This document shows positions 1 through 7,627 of a stretch of DNA of 64,000 nucleotides, piece after piece; positions within the stretch are counted from its first letter, which is position 1, and each line of letters starts with the position of its first letter. Location: positions 62,001-126,000 of the forward strand of contig NZ_NPIA01000003.1 of NCBI RefSeq assembly GCF_002262935.1, given 5' to 3'. The notes beneath the pieces were generated by a model that saw nothing but the letters and a program-made list of their open reading frames with translations, was not told the origin of the DNA and searched no databases. Made by a program: the position numbers and the translations under genes. The stretch is from Lottiidibacillus patelloidae (lineage in GTDB: Bacteria; Bacillota; Bacilli; Bacillales; SA5d-4).

Positions 1-1047
1 ACGAGTGCCGCTGCTATAATTTTCCTTTTACTACTTCCGTCATTTCAGGGTGAAAATATTTTAGACGCACCTTTGCCAACTGAAGATACTAGCAATTTTC
101 ATAGCCAAAATACATTGCCGTCAATTAATGGAAATGATAATAACAACATGGGTATAAATTCGCACACTTCAATCGTAGATAAGATAGATAATTCTGTTGT
201 AATTTCATCAATAAATGGTGGTATTTACCCTGGTGCTTTAATAAACTTTGGACACTCTCTGGATTTGGTTACAATTGCTGTACCTGATCAACAAGCTGAG
301 ATAATGATTCCACTGGCATATTTGTATAACCGTGATAGCTTAATGAACGATGCAAACCTATATAATGCGTTTAATAATAATGGTTTTAAAATACCCAATG
401 GTCTTTCAAATTTTCTATTAAAAGATGCGAGATTTACATTAGTGACTACAGATAGTAAAACGGTTCATATTGATGTAAATGCTAATCACCAATTCGCTTC
501 TGGATCTACTTCCGTAATGATGTTTTATGCGACTGTTGAAGCACTCTTAAAGTATTCTGAATTTGACAGAGCAACATTCTCTACAGACGGAAAAGCTGGG
601 ATCGAATTAGACAACGTAGGTAAAATATATGAATTAAAACAAAGTGAAAATAAAAGTGGTTACTACTTATATGAAGTAGCTAGCACAAAGCAGCATTTCT
701 TAGTTCCAATTGCGTTTGAAGGATTATCATTTGAGGAAATGTTAAACCAAATGTCGATACAGGAGCTTGAAAAAAACTATAAGGCGATACTTCCTGCTGG
801 ATTTGTTAAAGATGTTGAGGAGATTGGCAATTCTGTAGTCATTACCTTTGATGAAAAGTTTAATTTAAATGAAATGGCATACAATATCGAGATAATTGAT
901 GCTATTTTATTTACTGCCAAAGAATTTGGATATGAATTTGTTAAGTTTAATGGCATTGGTGATGTTATTGGATTAGGACCATACAATTTCACTGAGAAAA
1001 TTAAAGTACCGATTAGGCCAAATGCAATTCATGTACCTAATGAGTAA
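1..1047 (+). CDS. rsiX: RsiX-like anti-sigma factor, C-terminal part (5' end outside window)
   Basis: The frame is open from base 1, so the start lies upstream of the window. The first visible residues form a hydrophobic run (AAAIIFLLLLPSF) that looks like the single membrane segment of an anti-sigma factor. The remainder is extracytoplasmic. Motifs such as YYLYE...HFLVP in the middle and ILFTAKEFGYEFVKF...GPYNFTEKIKVP near the end closely resemble the C-terminal half of Bacillus RsiX, which holds the ECF sigma factor SigX inactive at the membrane; they also recall GerMN-type modules. If so, sigX and the N-terminal sigma-binding domain lie just left of base 1. A terminator follows. The homology is fairly clear from motif order; the regulatory partner is inferred. 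Confidence 0.75.
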   Translation, partial: TSAAAIIFLLLLPSFQGENILDAPLPTEDTSNFHSQNTLPSINGNDNNNMGINSHTSIVDKIDNSVVISSINGGIYPGALINFGHSLDLVTIAVPDQQAEIMIPLAYLYNRDSLMNDANLYNAFNNNGFKIPNGLSNFLLKDARFTLVTTDSKTVHIDVNANHQFASGSTSVMMFYATVEALLKYSEFDRATFSTDGKAGIELDNVGKIYELKQSENKSGYYLYEVASTKQHFLVPIAFEGLSFEEMLNQMSIQELEKNYKAILPAGFVKDVEEIGNSVVITFDEKFNLNEMAYNIEIIDAILFTAKEFGYEFVKFNGIGDVIGLGPYNFTEKIKVPIRPNAIHVPNE

Positions 1048-1052
1048 AAGCT

Positions 1053-1122
1053 AAAAAGAGCGTATAAAATGAACAGTACCACTAAATTTTAAGTGGATAA
1101 GTTCAATAGCGCTCTTTTTTTA
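1053..1122 (+). terminator. Intrinsic terminator after the rsiX-like gene
   Basis: The arms AAAAAGAGCG and CGCTCTTTTTT enclose a smaller inner hairpin (CCACT/AGTGG), followed by a T-rich tail. Confidence 0.75.
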
Positions 1123-1151
1123 TTTGGTAATATAAATAGCTAATAAGAAGT

Positions 1152-1352
1152 TTACTCATTACTTATTTTATTTTTAGAGTCACTTTCTTTTTCATGCTGC
1201 ATTTTTTTATATAATTCATCAGCTTTCGCTGCTTCACTTTTCGATACAGCTATAAATATTTTAATGAATAATAATGCCATTAATGCAGCGATGGCTAATG
1301 ACAAAAGTGCGATTGGATAATAATCACGATCTATTGCTCCAACAAAATCCAT
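1152..1352 (-). CDS. Small single-pass membrane protein, unknown function
   Basis: This 66-residue protein has one hydrophobic segment at about residues 13-36 (PIALLSLAIAALMALLFIKI) and a charged, Lys/Glu-rich cytoplasmic-type tail. A ribosome binding site (GAAGAGGTG) lies a few bases before the ATG. It is convergent with the rsiX-like gene and is separated from it by a terminator. I do not recognise a family. The start signal and a clean membrane-plus-tail architecture argue that it is a real gene. Confidence 0.6.
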   Translation of the reverse strand: MDFVGAIDRDYYPIALLSLAIAALMALLFIKIFIAVSKSEAAKADELYKKMQHEKESDSKNKISNE

Positions 1353-1400
1353 GGTTACACCTCTTCTTTTTTACTTTATTTTGTGCAATGTAAGAACTAC

Positions 1401-1821
1401 TTATTTTCCTAAAAATAAATGCTCATTTGAAAAAATCTTATTACGAGCTAAGTTATTTGTCTTTCTTTGTGATTGAGTGGGCTTTCCCGCATATTGCTCC
1501 AATATACTTGTTGCTTTTTTTAAAGGTATGCGTACTTTAGGGTTTTTAAATATACCGTTTTGCTTTTGCAGGAGGTATATGAAAGTAATAATTTTCTATT
1601 TTAATCAACACATCCAATTGCTGTTTGCTATATTTAGGGTTAGGAGAAAGCTGAATACCTACTTTTTCGGCCTTTTTTTCACTAATGAGTTTTTCGATAG
1701 CCATTCTTTTAAGTGAATAGAGGTATTTAGGGTTGGGTGCAGTTTTTGCATGTCTATTAATTGTATATATTGCTTCTGCTATCTCATTAACAGATGGCAA
1801 ATTGGCCTTGTTACTAGGCAA
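1401..1821 (-). pseudogene. ykyB: YkyB-family gene broken by a one-base frameshift
   Basis: From a TTG start (AGGAGGT seven bases upstream) the first frame reads TVNRHAKTAPNPKYLYSLK-like sequence and then YYFHIPPAK before stopping at 1546. This is typical of Bacillus YkyB, a protein of about 150 residues with unknown role. In the next frame the reading continues FKNPKVRIPLKKATSILEQY through to a stop at 1401, which matches the family's NPK...L.KA..LLQ.Y C-terminal region. The two parts are offset by one base, with the break somewhere around 1555-1590, near an A-rich stretch (GCAAAAGCAAAAC). Joined, they give about 139 residues, near full length. It is either a recent pseudogene or a sequencing error in an intact gene; no slippery-site context argues for programmed frameshifting. 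Confidence 0.8.
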
Positions 1822-1951
1822 AAATAAAACCTCCTATATTTCTTATAGTTAAAATTATAAAGTATTTTATTAATAAGTAAAGAAATTCAATAGTAATGCG
1901 ACTTTGGTATAAATATGTGCTAACATGACAATAAAATGGAGGGAAGAACGC

Positions 1952-2200
1952 ATGAGACAGTTAAATGAAAAAATACTAAAGATTATTCATGAGTGGGATC
2001 CATATAGAACAGAGCAATTTAGTAATGACGCAGAAGCAGCTGATGTAATCCAATTGGTCCATTCAGGTTTAAACATAGAGAAGTTAAGCGTAGAAATAAA
2101 GAAAGTATATGATCATTCATTTGAAGGTGATTTGCCATTAAGTAAGTGCCGGAATTTAGCAGAAAAAGTTCATGAGTTGTTCATGAATTCATCTTGTTAA
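1952..2200 (+). CDS. DUF1871 (YugE-like) small protein
   Basis: This is an 82-residue soluble protein. The start chosen is the ATG at 1952, because GGAGGG at 1938-1943 lies eight bases before it; an ATG at 1925 has no such site. The N-terminus MRQLNEKILKIIHEWDPY, followed by EAADVIQLVHSG and a closing CRNLAEKVHELF helix, matches the pattern of DUF1871 proteins common in Bacilli. No function is known for the family. It stands alone on the plus strand between the ykyB remnant and a lipoprotein gene. Confidence 0.7.
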   Translation: MRQLNEKILKIIHEWDPYRTEQFSNDAEAADVIQLVHSGLNIEKLSVEIKKVYDHSFEGDLPLSKCRNLAEKVHELFMNSSC

Positions 2201-2256
2201 TAGGTTGATGTTAGATAAAATAAATAATGAAACTTACTATCTAAGGAAGTGTATAT

Positions 2257-3015
2257 ATGAAAAAATTAGTACTACTCGGAATAATTGCCAGTTTATTAAC
2301 CTTGGCAAGTTGTTCAAGTCATGGAGAGCACCATCATAATGATCACGGTAATAGTACCGAATTACCACTTACAGTATCTGTAGAAATTACTCCAAAAAAT
2401 CCTGAAATTTCTGAAGAAGTTATTTTTAGAGCGATAGTTTTAAAAGATGATGAAAAAATAAATGGTTTAGACTCTATCAAGTTTGAAATTTGGAAAGATG
2501 GGCAACAAGAAGACGAACATCAGATGCTTAAAGCTTCTTCGGTTTCAAAAGGTATTTATGAAGCAAAAACTACATTTGCAGAAGAAGGTAAGTATCATGT
2601 AATTTATCATATTAATGATAATACTGGTTTTCACCACATGGATAAAATTGTTTTCCATGTTGGATTGACTGAAAATAATGAACTCCATAACAGCCACAGC
2701 CACGATGATGGACATGGGGAAAATAATTTAATTATTCATAATATGGAAATTTCACCGAAACAAAATGAAAAAGCTATGATTATGTCCCATGTGTCAATGA
2801 ATGGTACTGCCCTAGAAGGTGGATATGTAAAGTTTGAAATTATTAATGAAGACACGGGAGAAGTAGAATTTGTACCTGCATCTGAAAAGAAAGCTGGAGA
2901 GTATGTAGCAACGTATCGTTTTAAATCCAAAGGTGTATATTCTATTAATACTCACGTTGAACAAAAAGAATTTGATATTCATGACCATAAAAAATGGAGT
3001 GTCATTGTAAATTAA
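2257..3015 (+). CDS. His-rich lipoprotein with two YtkA-like domains
   Basis: The protein has 252 residues. An N-terminal signal with lipobox LASC predicts lipid anchoring at Cys19. Right after it lies a His-rich stretch (HGEHHHNDHG). Two YtkA-like (FixH-type immunoglobulin-fold) modules follow at about residues 36-136 and 155-250. Each has the P.NP.....V.F and Y......G.Y...YH pattern, and they are separated by another His-rich linker (HNSHSHDDGHGE). The His clusters suggest metal binding. The convergent neighbour is the zinc-binding protein gene znuA, so a zinc or copper handling role is plausible but inferred. No Zur box is visible upstream of this gene. Confidence 0.7.
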   Translation: MKKLVLLGIIASLLTLASCSSHGEHHHNDHGNSTELPLTVSVEITPKNPEISEEVIFRAIVLKDDEKINGLDSIKFEIWKDGQQEDEHQMLKASSVSKGIYEAKTTFAEEGKYHVIYHINDNTGFHHMDKIVFHVGLTENNELHNSHSHDDGHGENNLIIHNMEISPKQNEKAMIMSHVSMNGTALEGGYVKFEIINEDTGEVEFVPASEKKAGEYVATYRFKSKGVYSINTHVEQKEFDIHDHKKWSVIVN

Positions 3016-3041
3016 AAAAGGAGGCTCACACCTCCTTTTTC
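3014..3041. terminator. Bidirectional terminator between lipoprotein gene and znuA
   Basis: AAAAAAGGAGG and CCTCCTTTTT form a stem around a six-base loop, with A- and T-runs on both sides. It can serve both convergent genes. Confidence 0.8.
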
Positions 3042-3066
3042 TCATTTCTACAATAGTTTATTACTA

Positions 3067-4107
3067 TTAATTCAATGCCTTTTTCATTGTTTGAATATTT
3101 TTTCGCATAAGAGAAAAATAGTCCTCTTCTTTATCCTGATTTGTTCGAACTGACAAATTGTGTAATGTTAAAGGTTTCGCATTTATTTCTTTTTGTAAAA
3201 TTTCAGCGACCCTAGGAGTAATGTTTTGTTCAAACAAGACATACTGTAAATTATTTTCTCGAGCATAATCTACTAGTTGTTGTAACTGTTTTTGAGAAGG
3301 CTCGTGTGCCGGAGACAAACCAGTTATCGCTTTTTGTTCAAGTCCATATCTCTCTTCCCAGTATCCATACGCACCGTGAGATACTATAAAAGATTTATGT
3401 TTAGCACTTGAAGCAACTTCAACAAACTCATTATTAAGTTTAGTGAGCTCAACTTGTAATGCTCGATAGTTATTTTCGAAATACTGACGCTGTTCTGGCA
3501 GTAACTCAATCAGAGCTGCTTTAATATTATCTGCTAAAGCTATTGCTAATAGTGGATCAAGCCATATATGTGGATCAACGCCATCGTGTCCACCATGTCC
3601 ATCATGTTCATCATGCTCATCATGCTCATTATGTTCATCATGTTCATCATGTTCATCATGCTCATTATGTTCATCATGCTCATTATTTTCTTCATGTTCA
3701 TCATGTTCATTATTTTCATCATGTTCATCATGTTCATTGGAGTTCTTTAAGTCTAATCCATCACTAACTCTAATGAAAGTAACGTCCTCATTTTCAAGTG
3801 TATGATTTAAACGATCAATAAACCCTTCCATGCCGATCCCTACATATATAAACGCATCTGCATTTGCAATTGAAACCATTTGTTTACTAGTAGGTTCAAA
3901 CGTATGTGCGTCTGCACCATTCGGTATTAAATTAATGACATCAACATATTCACCACCAATATAGTTAATAAATTCTTCTAAAGCGAATATTGTTGTGTAA
4001 ATTTGCAAGTGATTTTCATTGTTTTTATTACTTTGATCCCCACAAGCTGATAGTAAGATAATAAGTAAAATGGATAAAATTGAGATACTTAATTTAATTG
4101 ATTTCAT
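3067..4107 (-). CDS. znuA: Zinc ABC transporter substrate-binding lipoprotein (ZnuA/AdcA type)
   Basis: The protein has 346 residues from the ATG at 4107, where a ribosome binding site (AAGAAGG) and signal peptide begin; the frame is open further upstream but runs through the promoter. Lipobox LSAC predicts a lipid anchor. Cluster A-1 metal-binding features are present: GADAHTFEP, DPHIWLDP, SHGAYGYW and LFEQNITPRVAE supply the usual His, His, His and acidic ligands. A long His/Asp/Glu-rich loop (about residues 120-180, NEHDEH-type repeats) precedes DPHIW, as in zinc-specific members, where it may capture or sense zinc. No znuB/znuC permease or ATPase gene adjoins it, so the rest of the transporter must lie elsewhere. 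It is probably repressed by Zur through the box at 4124-4138. Confidence 0.92.
   Translation of the reverse strand: MKSIKLSISILSILLIILLSACGDQSNKNNENHLQIYTTIFALEEFINYIGGEYVDVINLIPNGADAHTFEPTSKQMVSIANADAFIYVGIGMEGFIDRLNHTLENEDVTFIRVSDGLDLKNSNEHDEHDENNEHDEHEENNEHDEHNEHDEHDEHDEHNEHDEHDEHDGHGGHDGVDPHIWLDPLLAIALADNIKAALIELLPEQRQYFENNYRALQVELTKLNNEFVEVASSAKHKSFIVSHGAYGYWEERYGLEQKAITGLSPAHEPSQKQLQQLVDYARENNLQYVLFEQNITPRVAEILQKEINAKPLTLHNLSVRTNQDKEEDYFSLMRKNIQTMKKALN
3592..3740. repeat. Trinucleotide-like tandem repeat encoding the His-rich loop of ZnuA
   Basis: The plus strand shows many near-identical CATCATGTT/CATCATGCTCAT units. On the coding strand they encode GAH-type repeats of Asn/Asp-Glu-His. 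Such low-complexity DNA is prone to length change by slippage, so loop length may vary between strains. Confidence 0.8.
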
Positions 4108-4123
4108 TTTCGATAGCCTTCTT

Positions 4124-4138
4124 TCGTAATTATTACGA
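4124..4138. promoter_or_regulatory. Zur operator upstream of znuA
   Basis: TCGTAAT-T-ATTACGA is a perfect 7-1-7 palindrome identical to the core of the Bacillus Zur box. It lies between the znuA -10 element and its ribosome binding site, where bound Zur would block transcription when zinc is plentiful. Confidence 0.92.
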
Positions 4139-4143
4139 TTTAT

Positions 4144-4172
4144 ATTATATCGCCATAAATACTCCAAGTAAA
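4144..4172 (-). promoter_or_regulatory. SigA-type promoter of znuA
   Basis: On the minus strand, TTTACT and TATAAT are separated by 17 bases. The -10 lies six bases before the Zur box, so the operator covers the likely transcription start. Confidence 0.65.
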
Positions 4173-4371
4173 TAGGAATTATTCCGATTACGGTATTTTT
4201 ATTTTATCTTTTAAGTAATAGTAAGATTTGATATATGACTTACATTAGAAAATAAACAAAAGTTAATACTAGTTTGCATAGTAACTATGTAATATTATGT
4301 GTTTATTGATGATTTTCATTAAATTAACCAGTATACTAAAATTACAGGATCGTTAGGATTAGGTGATAGCT

Positions 4372-5724
4372 ATGTATTTGACAGAAGATCAATTATTAGT
4401 ATTGATTATTAAACATATAAAAGAGCAGAAAAAAACCGATTTTAAAAACTTAATTGAAGAACTCCAACCTTATGATCTTGCAGTTATCTATAAAAGTCTT
4501 CCTGAAAAGCATAGGCATAAGTATTTATTATTTATGGATCAAAAAAAGATTGCGGTCTTAATTCAAGAATTAGAACCAGAGCTTCAAATCGATATCTTAC
4601 ATAAGCTCGGAATTGAAAAATCTTCGAATGTAATGAATCTCATGGAAAATGATGATCTTGCAGATTTGTTAAATGAGCTTTCAACGGATAGTGCCCGTCC
4701 TTTTCTTAAATCGATGGAGAAGGACGAGTCTCAGACTGTTAAAAATTTAATGAGTTATCCACCAGAAACTGCTGGTGGAATTATGACGAACAGGTATGTT
4801 TGGATTAGAGATAACTATACCGTTAGAGATGCTGTGGATAAATTGAAAGTTTTCGCAGAAATGGCGGAAAATTTATATTATTTATATGTACTAAATGATC
4901 AAAAAAAACTTGTTGGTGTTGTCTCTTATCGCGATTTACTTTTGGCAAGTATTGAAGAAAAAATAGAAGATATTATGTTTACTCGTGTCATTTCAGTACC
5001 AGCTGATCTTGACCAAGAAGAAGTAGCAACCATCATTGAAAGGTATGACTTTATTTCTGTTCCTGTTGTTGATGATGCTGGAAAATTAATTGGAATAATA
5101 ACAGTTGATGATGTCATTGATGTATTTATTAAAGAGGCAAATGAAGATATTGAAAAACTATCTGCGACTGGGAAAACAATCGACTTCCAAACTAACGCAG
5201 TAACAGCATCCTTTAGAAGGTTACCTTGGCTAGTTTTGCTACTGTTTATTGGTGTGATTTCAGGTAGTATTATAAGTAATTTTGAAGGCACATTACAAAA
5301 AGTAGTTGCTTTAGCTTATTTTATGCCAATGATTGCTGGGATGACGGGGAATACTGGGACTCAGTCGTTAGCGGTGGTCGTGAGAGGCTTAGTTTCTAAT
5401 GAAATTGATGGAAATACTATACGAAAGTTAATTATTCGCGAACTAAATGTTGGTTTAATTATAGGGGTTATTTGTGGACTTCTAATAGCTTTAATAGCCT
5501 TTATTTGGAAAGGTAATTTAATATTAGGAATTGTTGTAGGATCATCATTACTAATGACATTAATTATAGGAACGTTAGCTGGAACTATTATTCCGCTAAT
5601 ATTATACAAATTTAATGTAGATCCGGCTGTTGCATCAGGACCGTTAATTACTACTCTAAATGATATTTTTTCGTTAACCGTATATTTTACAATGGCAACA
5701 ATTTTCATCTCGTATCTAATGTAA
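4372..5724 (+). CDS. mgtE: Magnesium transporter MgtE
   Basis: This protein of about 450 residues has the full MgtE layout. An N-terminal superhelical domain (residues about 10-125) is followed by two CBS domains (about 130-250, including the motif TVDDVIDVF) and five membrane segments in the last 180 residues. GMTGNTGTQSLAVVVRG matches the ion-pore signature. The start at ATG 4372 follows AGGTG six bases upstream; GTG 4363 is inside that site. MgtE is a gated Mg2+ channel of the inner membrane that closes when Mg2+ binds its cytosolic domains. No M-box riboswitch could be recognised in the roughly 200 bases upstream. Confidence 0.93.
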   Translation: MYLTEDQLLVLIIKHIKEQKKTDFKNLIEELQPYDLAVIYKSLPEKHRHKYLLFMDQKKIAVLIQELEPELQIDILHKLGIEKSSNVMNLMENDDLADLLNELSTDSARPFLKSMEKDESQTVKNLMSYPPETAGGIMTNRYVWIRDNYTVRDAVDKLKVFAEMAENLYYLYVLNDQKKLVGVVSYRDLLLASIEEKIEDIMFTRVISVPADLDQEEVATIIERYDFISVPVVDDAGKLIGIITVDDVIDVFIKEANEDIEKLSATGKTIDFQTNAVTASFRRLPWLVLLLFIGVISGSIISNFEGTLQKVVALAYFMPMIAGMTGNTGTQSLAVVVRGLVSNEIDGNTIRKLIIRELNVGLIIGVICGLLIALIAFIWKGNLILGIVVGSSLLMTLIIGTLAGTIIPLILYKFNVDPAVASGPLITTLNDIFSLTVYFTMATIFISYLM

Positions 5725-5768
5725 TATAAAAAATATGATATAAAGGAACACAAAAAGGGGGGAATCAT

Positions 5769-6986
5769 GTGGAACAAAATAATAATGATGTCCTGGAAGC
5801 AAAAGGTACTAAAGGCTTTGTGACGCTATTGAAAAATTTTGATTATACAATGTTAATTGTTTTAGTATGGTTACTCCTTTTTGGGCTTGTAATGGTTTAT
5901 AGTGCAAGCTTAGTTGTGGCAGTTATGATATATGACTATCAAATAGATTTCTTTTATGCGAAGCAGTTACGTTCAATTATTGTAGCGAGTCTCGTTTTTA
6001 TCGTGGCATGTTTTATTCCGTATTCTTTTTATAGAAAACTAAATAAATTAGCGATTTTAAGTAGTATTGTAATTTTAATTTATGTACTTGTTAAGGGGAC
6101 GACCGCTAACAATGCATCCCAATGGATTTCAGTTTTTGGAATGACTGTCCAACCATCCGAACTTGTGAAGTTATCAGTAATTATTTATTTAGCAACAATT
6201 TTTTCGAAAAAACAAAAATATATTGGTAATTTTTCGCGGGGAGTGGCACCACCAGTTATTATCGTTGCCGTAATCTTAGGCTTAATTATTGTACAACCTG
6301 ACTTCGGAACGTCAATGGTAATTGCCTTTACTTCCTTTATTTTAATTTTATGTTCAGGTATGAAACTGAGACACTTAGCTATATTATCGCTTATTGGTAT
6401 GGTATTATTAGGAATCTTTTTCAATTTTGTTGCAACCAATGAGCAAAAGTCGCGAATAAACGGTGCATACCAACCGTTTGAAGACCCTTCTGATGATGGA
6501 TACCAGTTAATTAATTCTTATTTAGCTTTTGCTACAGGTGGAGTAACTGGTCAAGGCTTTGGTGAAAGCATTCAAAAGTTTGGCTACTTACCAGAACCAC
6601 ATACGGATTTTATAATTGCTGTTATTGGTGAAGAATTTGGCTTGATTGGAGTTTTTATGGTTCTTTCATTACTATTTTTCATTGTAATTCGTGGTTTATT
6701 AATTGGGATTCGCTGCCAAGATACTTTCGGAAGCTTATTGGCAATAGGTATATCGAGCCTTATTGGTACACAAACATTTATTAACATTGGTGTAGCAATA
6801 GGTTTACTTCCTATTACTGGAGTTACCTTGCCTTTTATTAGTTATGGTGGTTCTTCATTGTTATCATTAATGTTAGCTATGGGAATTTTAATGAATTTAT
6901 CGGCTCATAATAAGATGGAAATGAAGCAAAAGAAAAAACATGATAATGTGGTGCCACTCCATAAGCACATTTCACATTCACAATAA
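5769..6986 (+). CDS. ftsW: SEDS-family peptidoglycan polymerase, FtsW-like
   Basis: This 405-residue protein has about ten membrane segments. The SEDS motifs are clear: VMVYSAS in TM1, TVQPSELVKLSVI, QPDFGTSMV (catalytic Asp loop), LPEPHTDFIIAVIGEEFGLIG, and GVTLPFISYGGSS. SEDS proteins are lipid II glycosyltransferases that pair with a class B PBP. Details such as GVAIGLLPITG and the short tail fit FtsW better than RodA, though SpoVE or another paralogue is possible. The GTG start at 5769 is preceded by a strong G-rich ribosome binding site. It stands alone with its own terminator; no PBP gene adjoins it. Confidence 0.83.
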   Translation: MEQNNNDVLEAKGTKGFVTLLKNFDYTMLIVLVWLLLFGLVMVYSASLVVAVMIYDYQIDFFYAKQLRSIIVASLVFIVACFIPYSFYRKLNKLAILSSIVILIYVLVKGTTANNASQWISVFGMTVQPSELVKLSVIIYLATIFSKKQKYIGNFSRGVAPPVIIVAVILGLIIVQPDFGTSMVIAFTSFILILCSGMKLRHLAILSLIGMVLLGIFFNFVATNEQKSRINGAYQPFEDPSDDGYQLINSYLAFATGGVTGQGFGESIQKFGYLPEPHTDFIIAVIGEEFGLIGVFMVLSLLFFIVIRGLLIGIRCQDTFGSLLAIGISSLIGTQTFINIGVAIGLLPITGVTLPFISYGGSSLLSLMLAMGILMNLSAHNKMEMKQKKKHDNVVPLHKHISHSQ

Positions 6987-6991
6987 TCAGT

Positions 6992-7027
6992 AAAGCCCTT
7001 TTTCAATAATGAAAAAGGGCTTTTTAT
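6992..7027 (+). terminator. Terminator after ftsW
   Basis: AAAGCCCTTTTTCA and TGAAAAAGGGCTTT form a long stem with an ATAA loop and a T-run. Confidence 0.88.
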
Positions 7028-7042
7028 TATATCTAAATTATT

Positions 7043-7132
7043 TTAGTAAACGTATCCGCCGGCACCAACAATAATTAATAGAATGAATAAAACTACAATT
7101 AAAGCGAAGCCGCCTGTGTATTTGTGACTCAT
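7043..7132 (-). CDS. YjcZ-family sporulation peptide
   Basis: This 29-residue peptide begins MSHKYTGGFALIVVLFILL and ends in IIVGAGGYVY. It has the Gly-rich N-terminus, single hydrophobic helix and ...VGAG end of the YjcZ family, small peptides made during sporulation in Bacilli. A strong AGGAGG site precedes the ATG. A SigK-like promoter lies upstream (7187-7215). A related domain ends the larger protein at 33170-33397. Confidence 0.85.
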   Translation of the reverse strand: MSHKYTGGFALIVVLFILLIIVGAGGYVY

Positions 7133-7186
7133 TATACATAACCTCCTGTTTAATGATCTTGTTGTGGAATCCATTGTCCACATAAG

Positions 7187-7215
7187 TATCTTATGTAGCA
7201 AATGTAAAAACCGTT
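7187..7215 (-). promoter_or_regulatory. SigK-like promoter for the YjcZ peptide
   Basis: Minus-strand AACG and CATAAGATA are 16 bases apart, fitting the mother-cell SigK consensus (AC, then CATAnnnTA). The distance to the ATG (about 55 bases from the -10) is reasonable. The -10 overlaps a small palindrome (CATAAGTATCTTATG). Confidence 0.5.
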
Positions 7216-7287
7216 ATCCATAATTGAAAAAATAGACATTTATCCTAATTGTAATGGGTAACCTAATCAAGAAAGGAAGGTGACGGT

Positions 7288-7449
7288 ATGTCGAGAAAAG
7301 GAAATAGAAATCAAGAAAATATTACAACTAATTCGGGGATTGAAGAAACACACGATTTAGTTGCGGAATCGTTCATGGAAGGAACTTTGGATGATAAAGT
7401 AGAAAGTAGTATAAATGCAAAGACTGGAGGAAAAACAGATGAAAAATAA
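7288..7449 (+). CDS. YozQ-like (DUF4025) small hydrophilic protein
   Basis: This 53-residue, highly charged protein has the core SGIEETHDLVAESFMEGT. It resembles the GLATTHEQ.SDTY.EGT pattern of DUF4025/YozQ proteins of Bacilli, whose function is unknown. AAGGAAGGTG provides the ribosome binding site. The stop codon region overlaps the start of the next small gene, so the two are probably translated together. It lies divergent from the sporulation peptide at 7043-7132, which suggests, but does not show, a sporulation link. Confidence 0.6.
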   Translation: MSRKGNRNQENITTNSGIEETHDLVAESFMEGTLDDKVESSINAKTGGKTDEK

Positions 7450-7549
7450 AAATAAAAGCAATATAAAAAAGGGAACGAATTCACTTGAAGAGAAAGCTCC
7501 TGGATATGGAGATAAAAAATTAGAAGGACCTAACAGACCGGCAGAATAA
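7439..7549 (+). CDS. Small basic protein, possibly spore-associated
   Basis: This 36-residue protein contains SLEEKAPGYGDKKLEGPNRP. Its ATG lies inside the last codons of the preceding gene (11-base overlap), with GGAGG eight bases upstream, so expression is probably coupled. The Lys/Asn-rich, unstructured composition resembles minor small acid-soluble spore proteins, and the GPNRPAE ending seems familiar from Bacillus genomes, but I cannot name the family. An inverted repeat follows. Confidence 0.6.
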   Translation: MKNKNKSNIKKGTNSLEEKAPGYGDKKLEGPNRPAE

Positions 7550-7553
7550 TAAA

Positions 7554-7580
7554 GTACCGTTAGATTTATTCTAGCGGTAC
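7554..7580 (+). terminator. Hairpin after the small gene pair
   Basis: GTACCGTTAG and CTAGCGGTAC form a ten-pair stem with one G-U and a seven-base loop. There is no T-run, so termination efficiency is uncertain. Confidence 0.5.
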
Positions 7581-7627
7581 CAATATTACATAATTACAAA
7601 TGTATTCTTTTGAATGGAGTGTTATCG

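Noticed and set aside
1546..1600. Programmed ribosomal frameshift in ykyB
   Set aside because: No heptanucleotide slippery site plus downstream structure was seen, and the family is not known to use frameshifting.
3543..3767. Long reading frames of His-, Met- or Ile-repeats on either strand
   Set aside because: They are shadows of the tandem repeat inside znuA and have no start signals.
4168..4371. M-box magnesium riboswitch ahead of mgtE
   Set aside because: The conserved M-box blocks were looked for in the leader and not found; the region is AT-rich without the expected stems.
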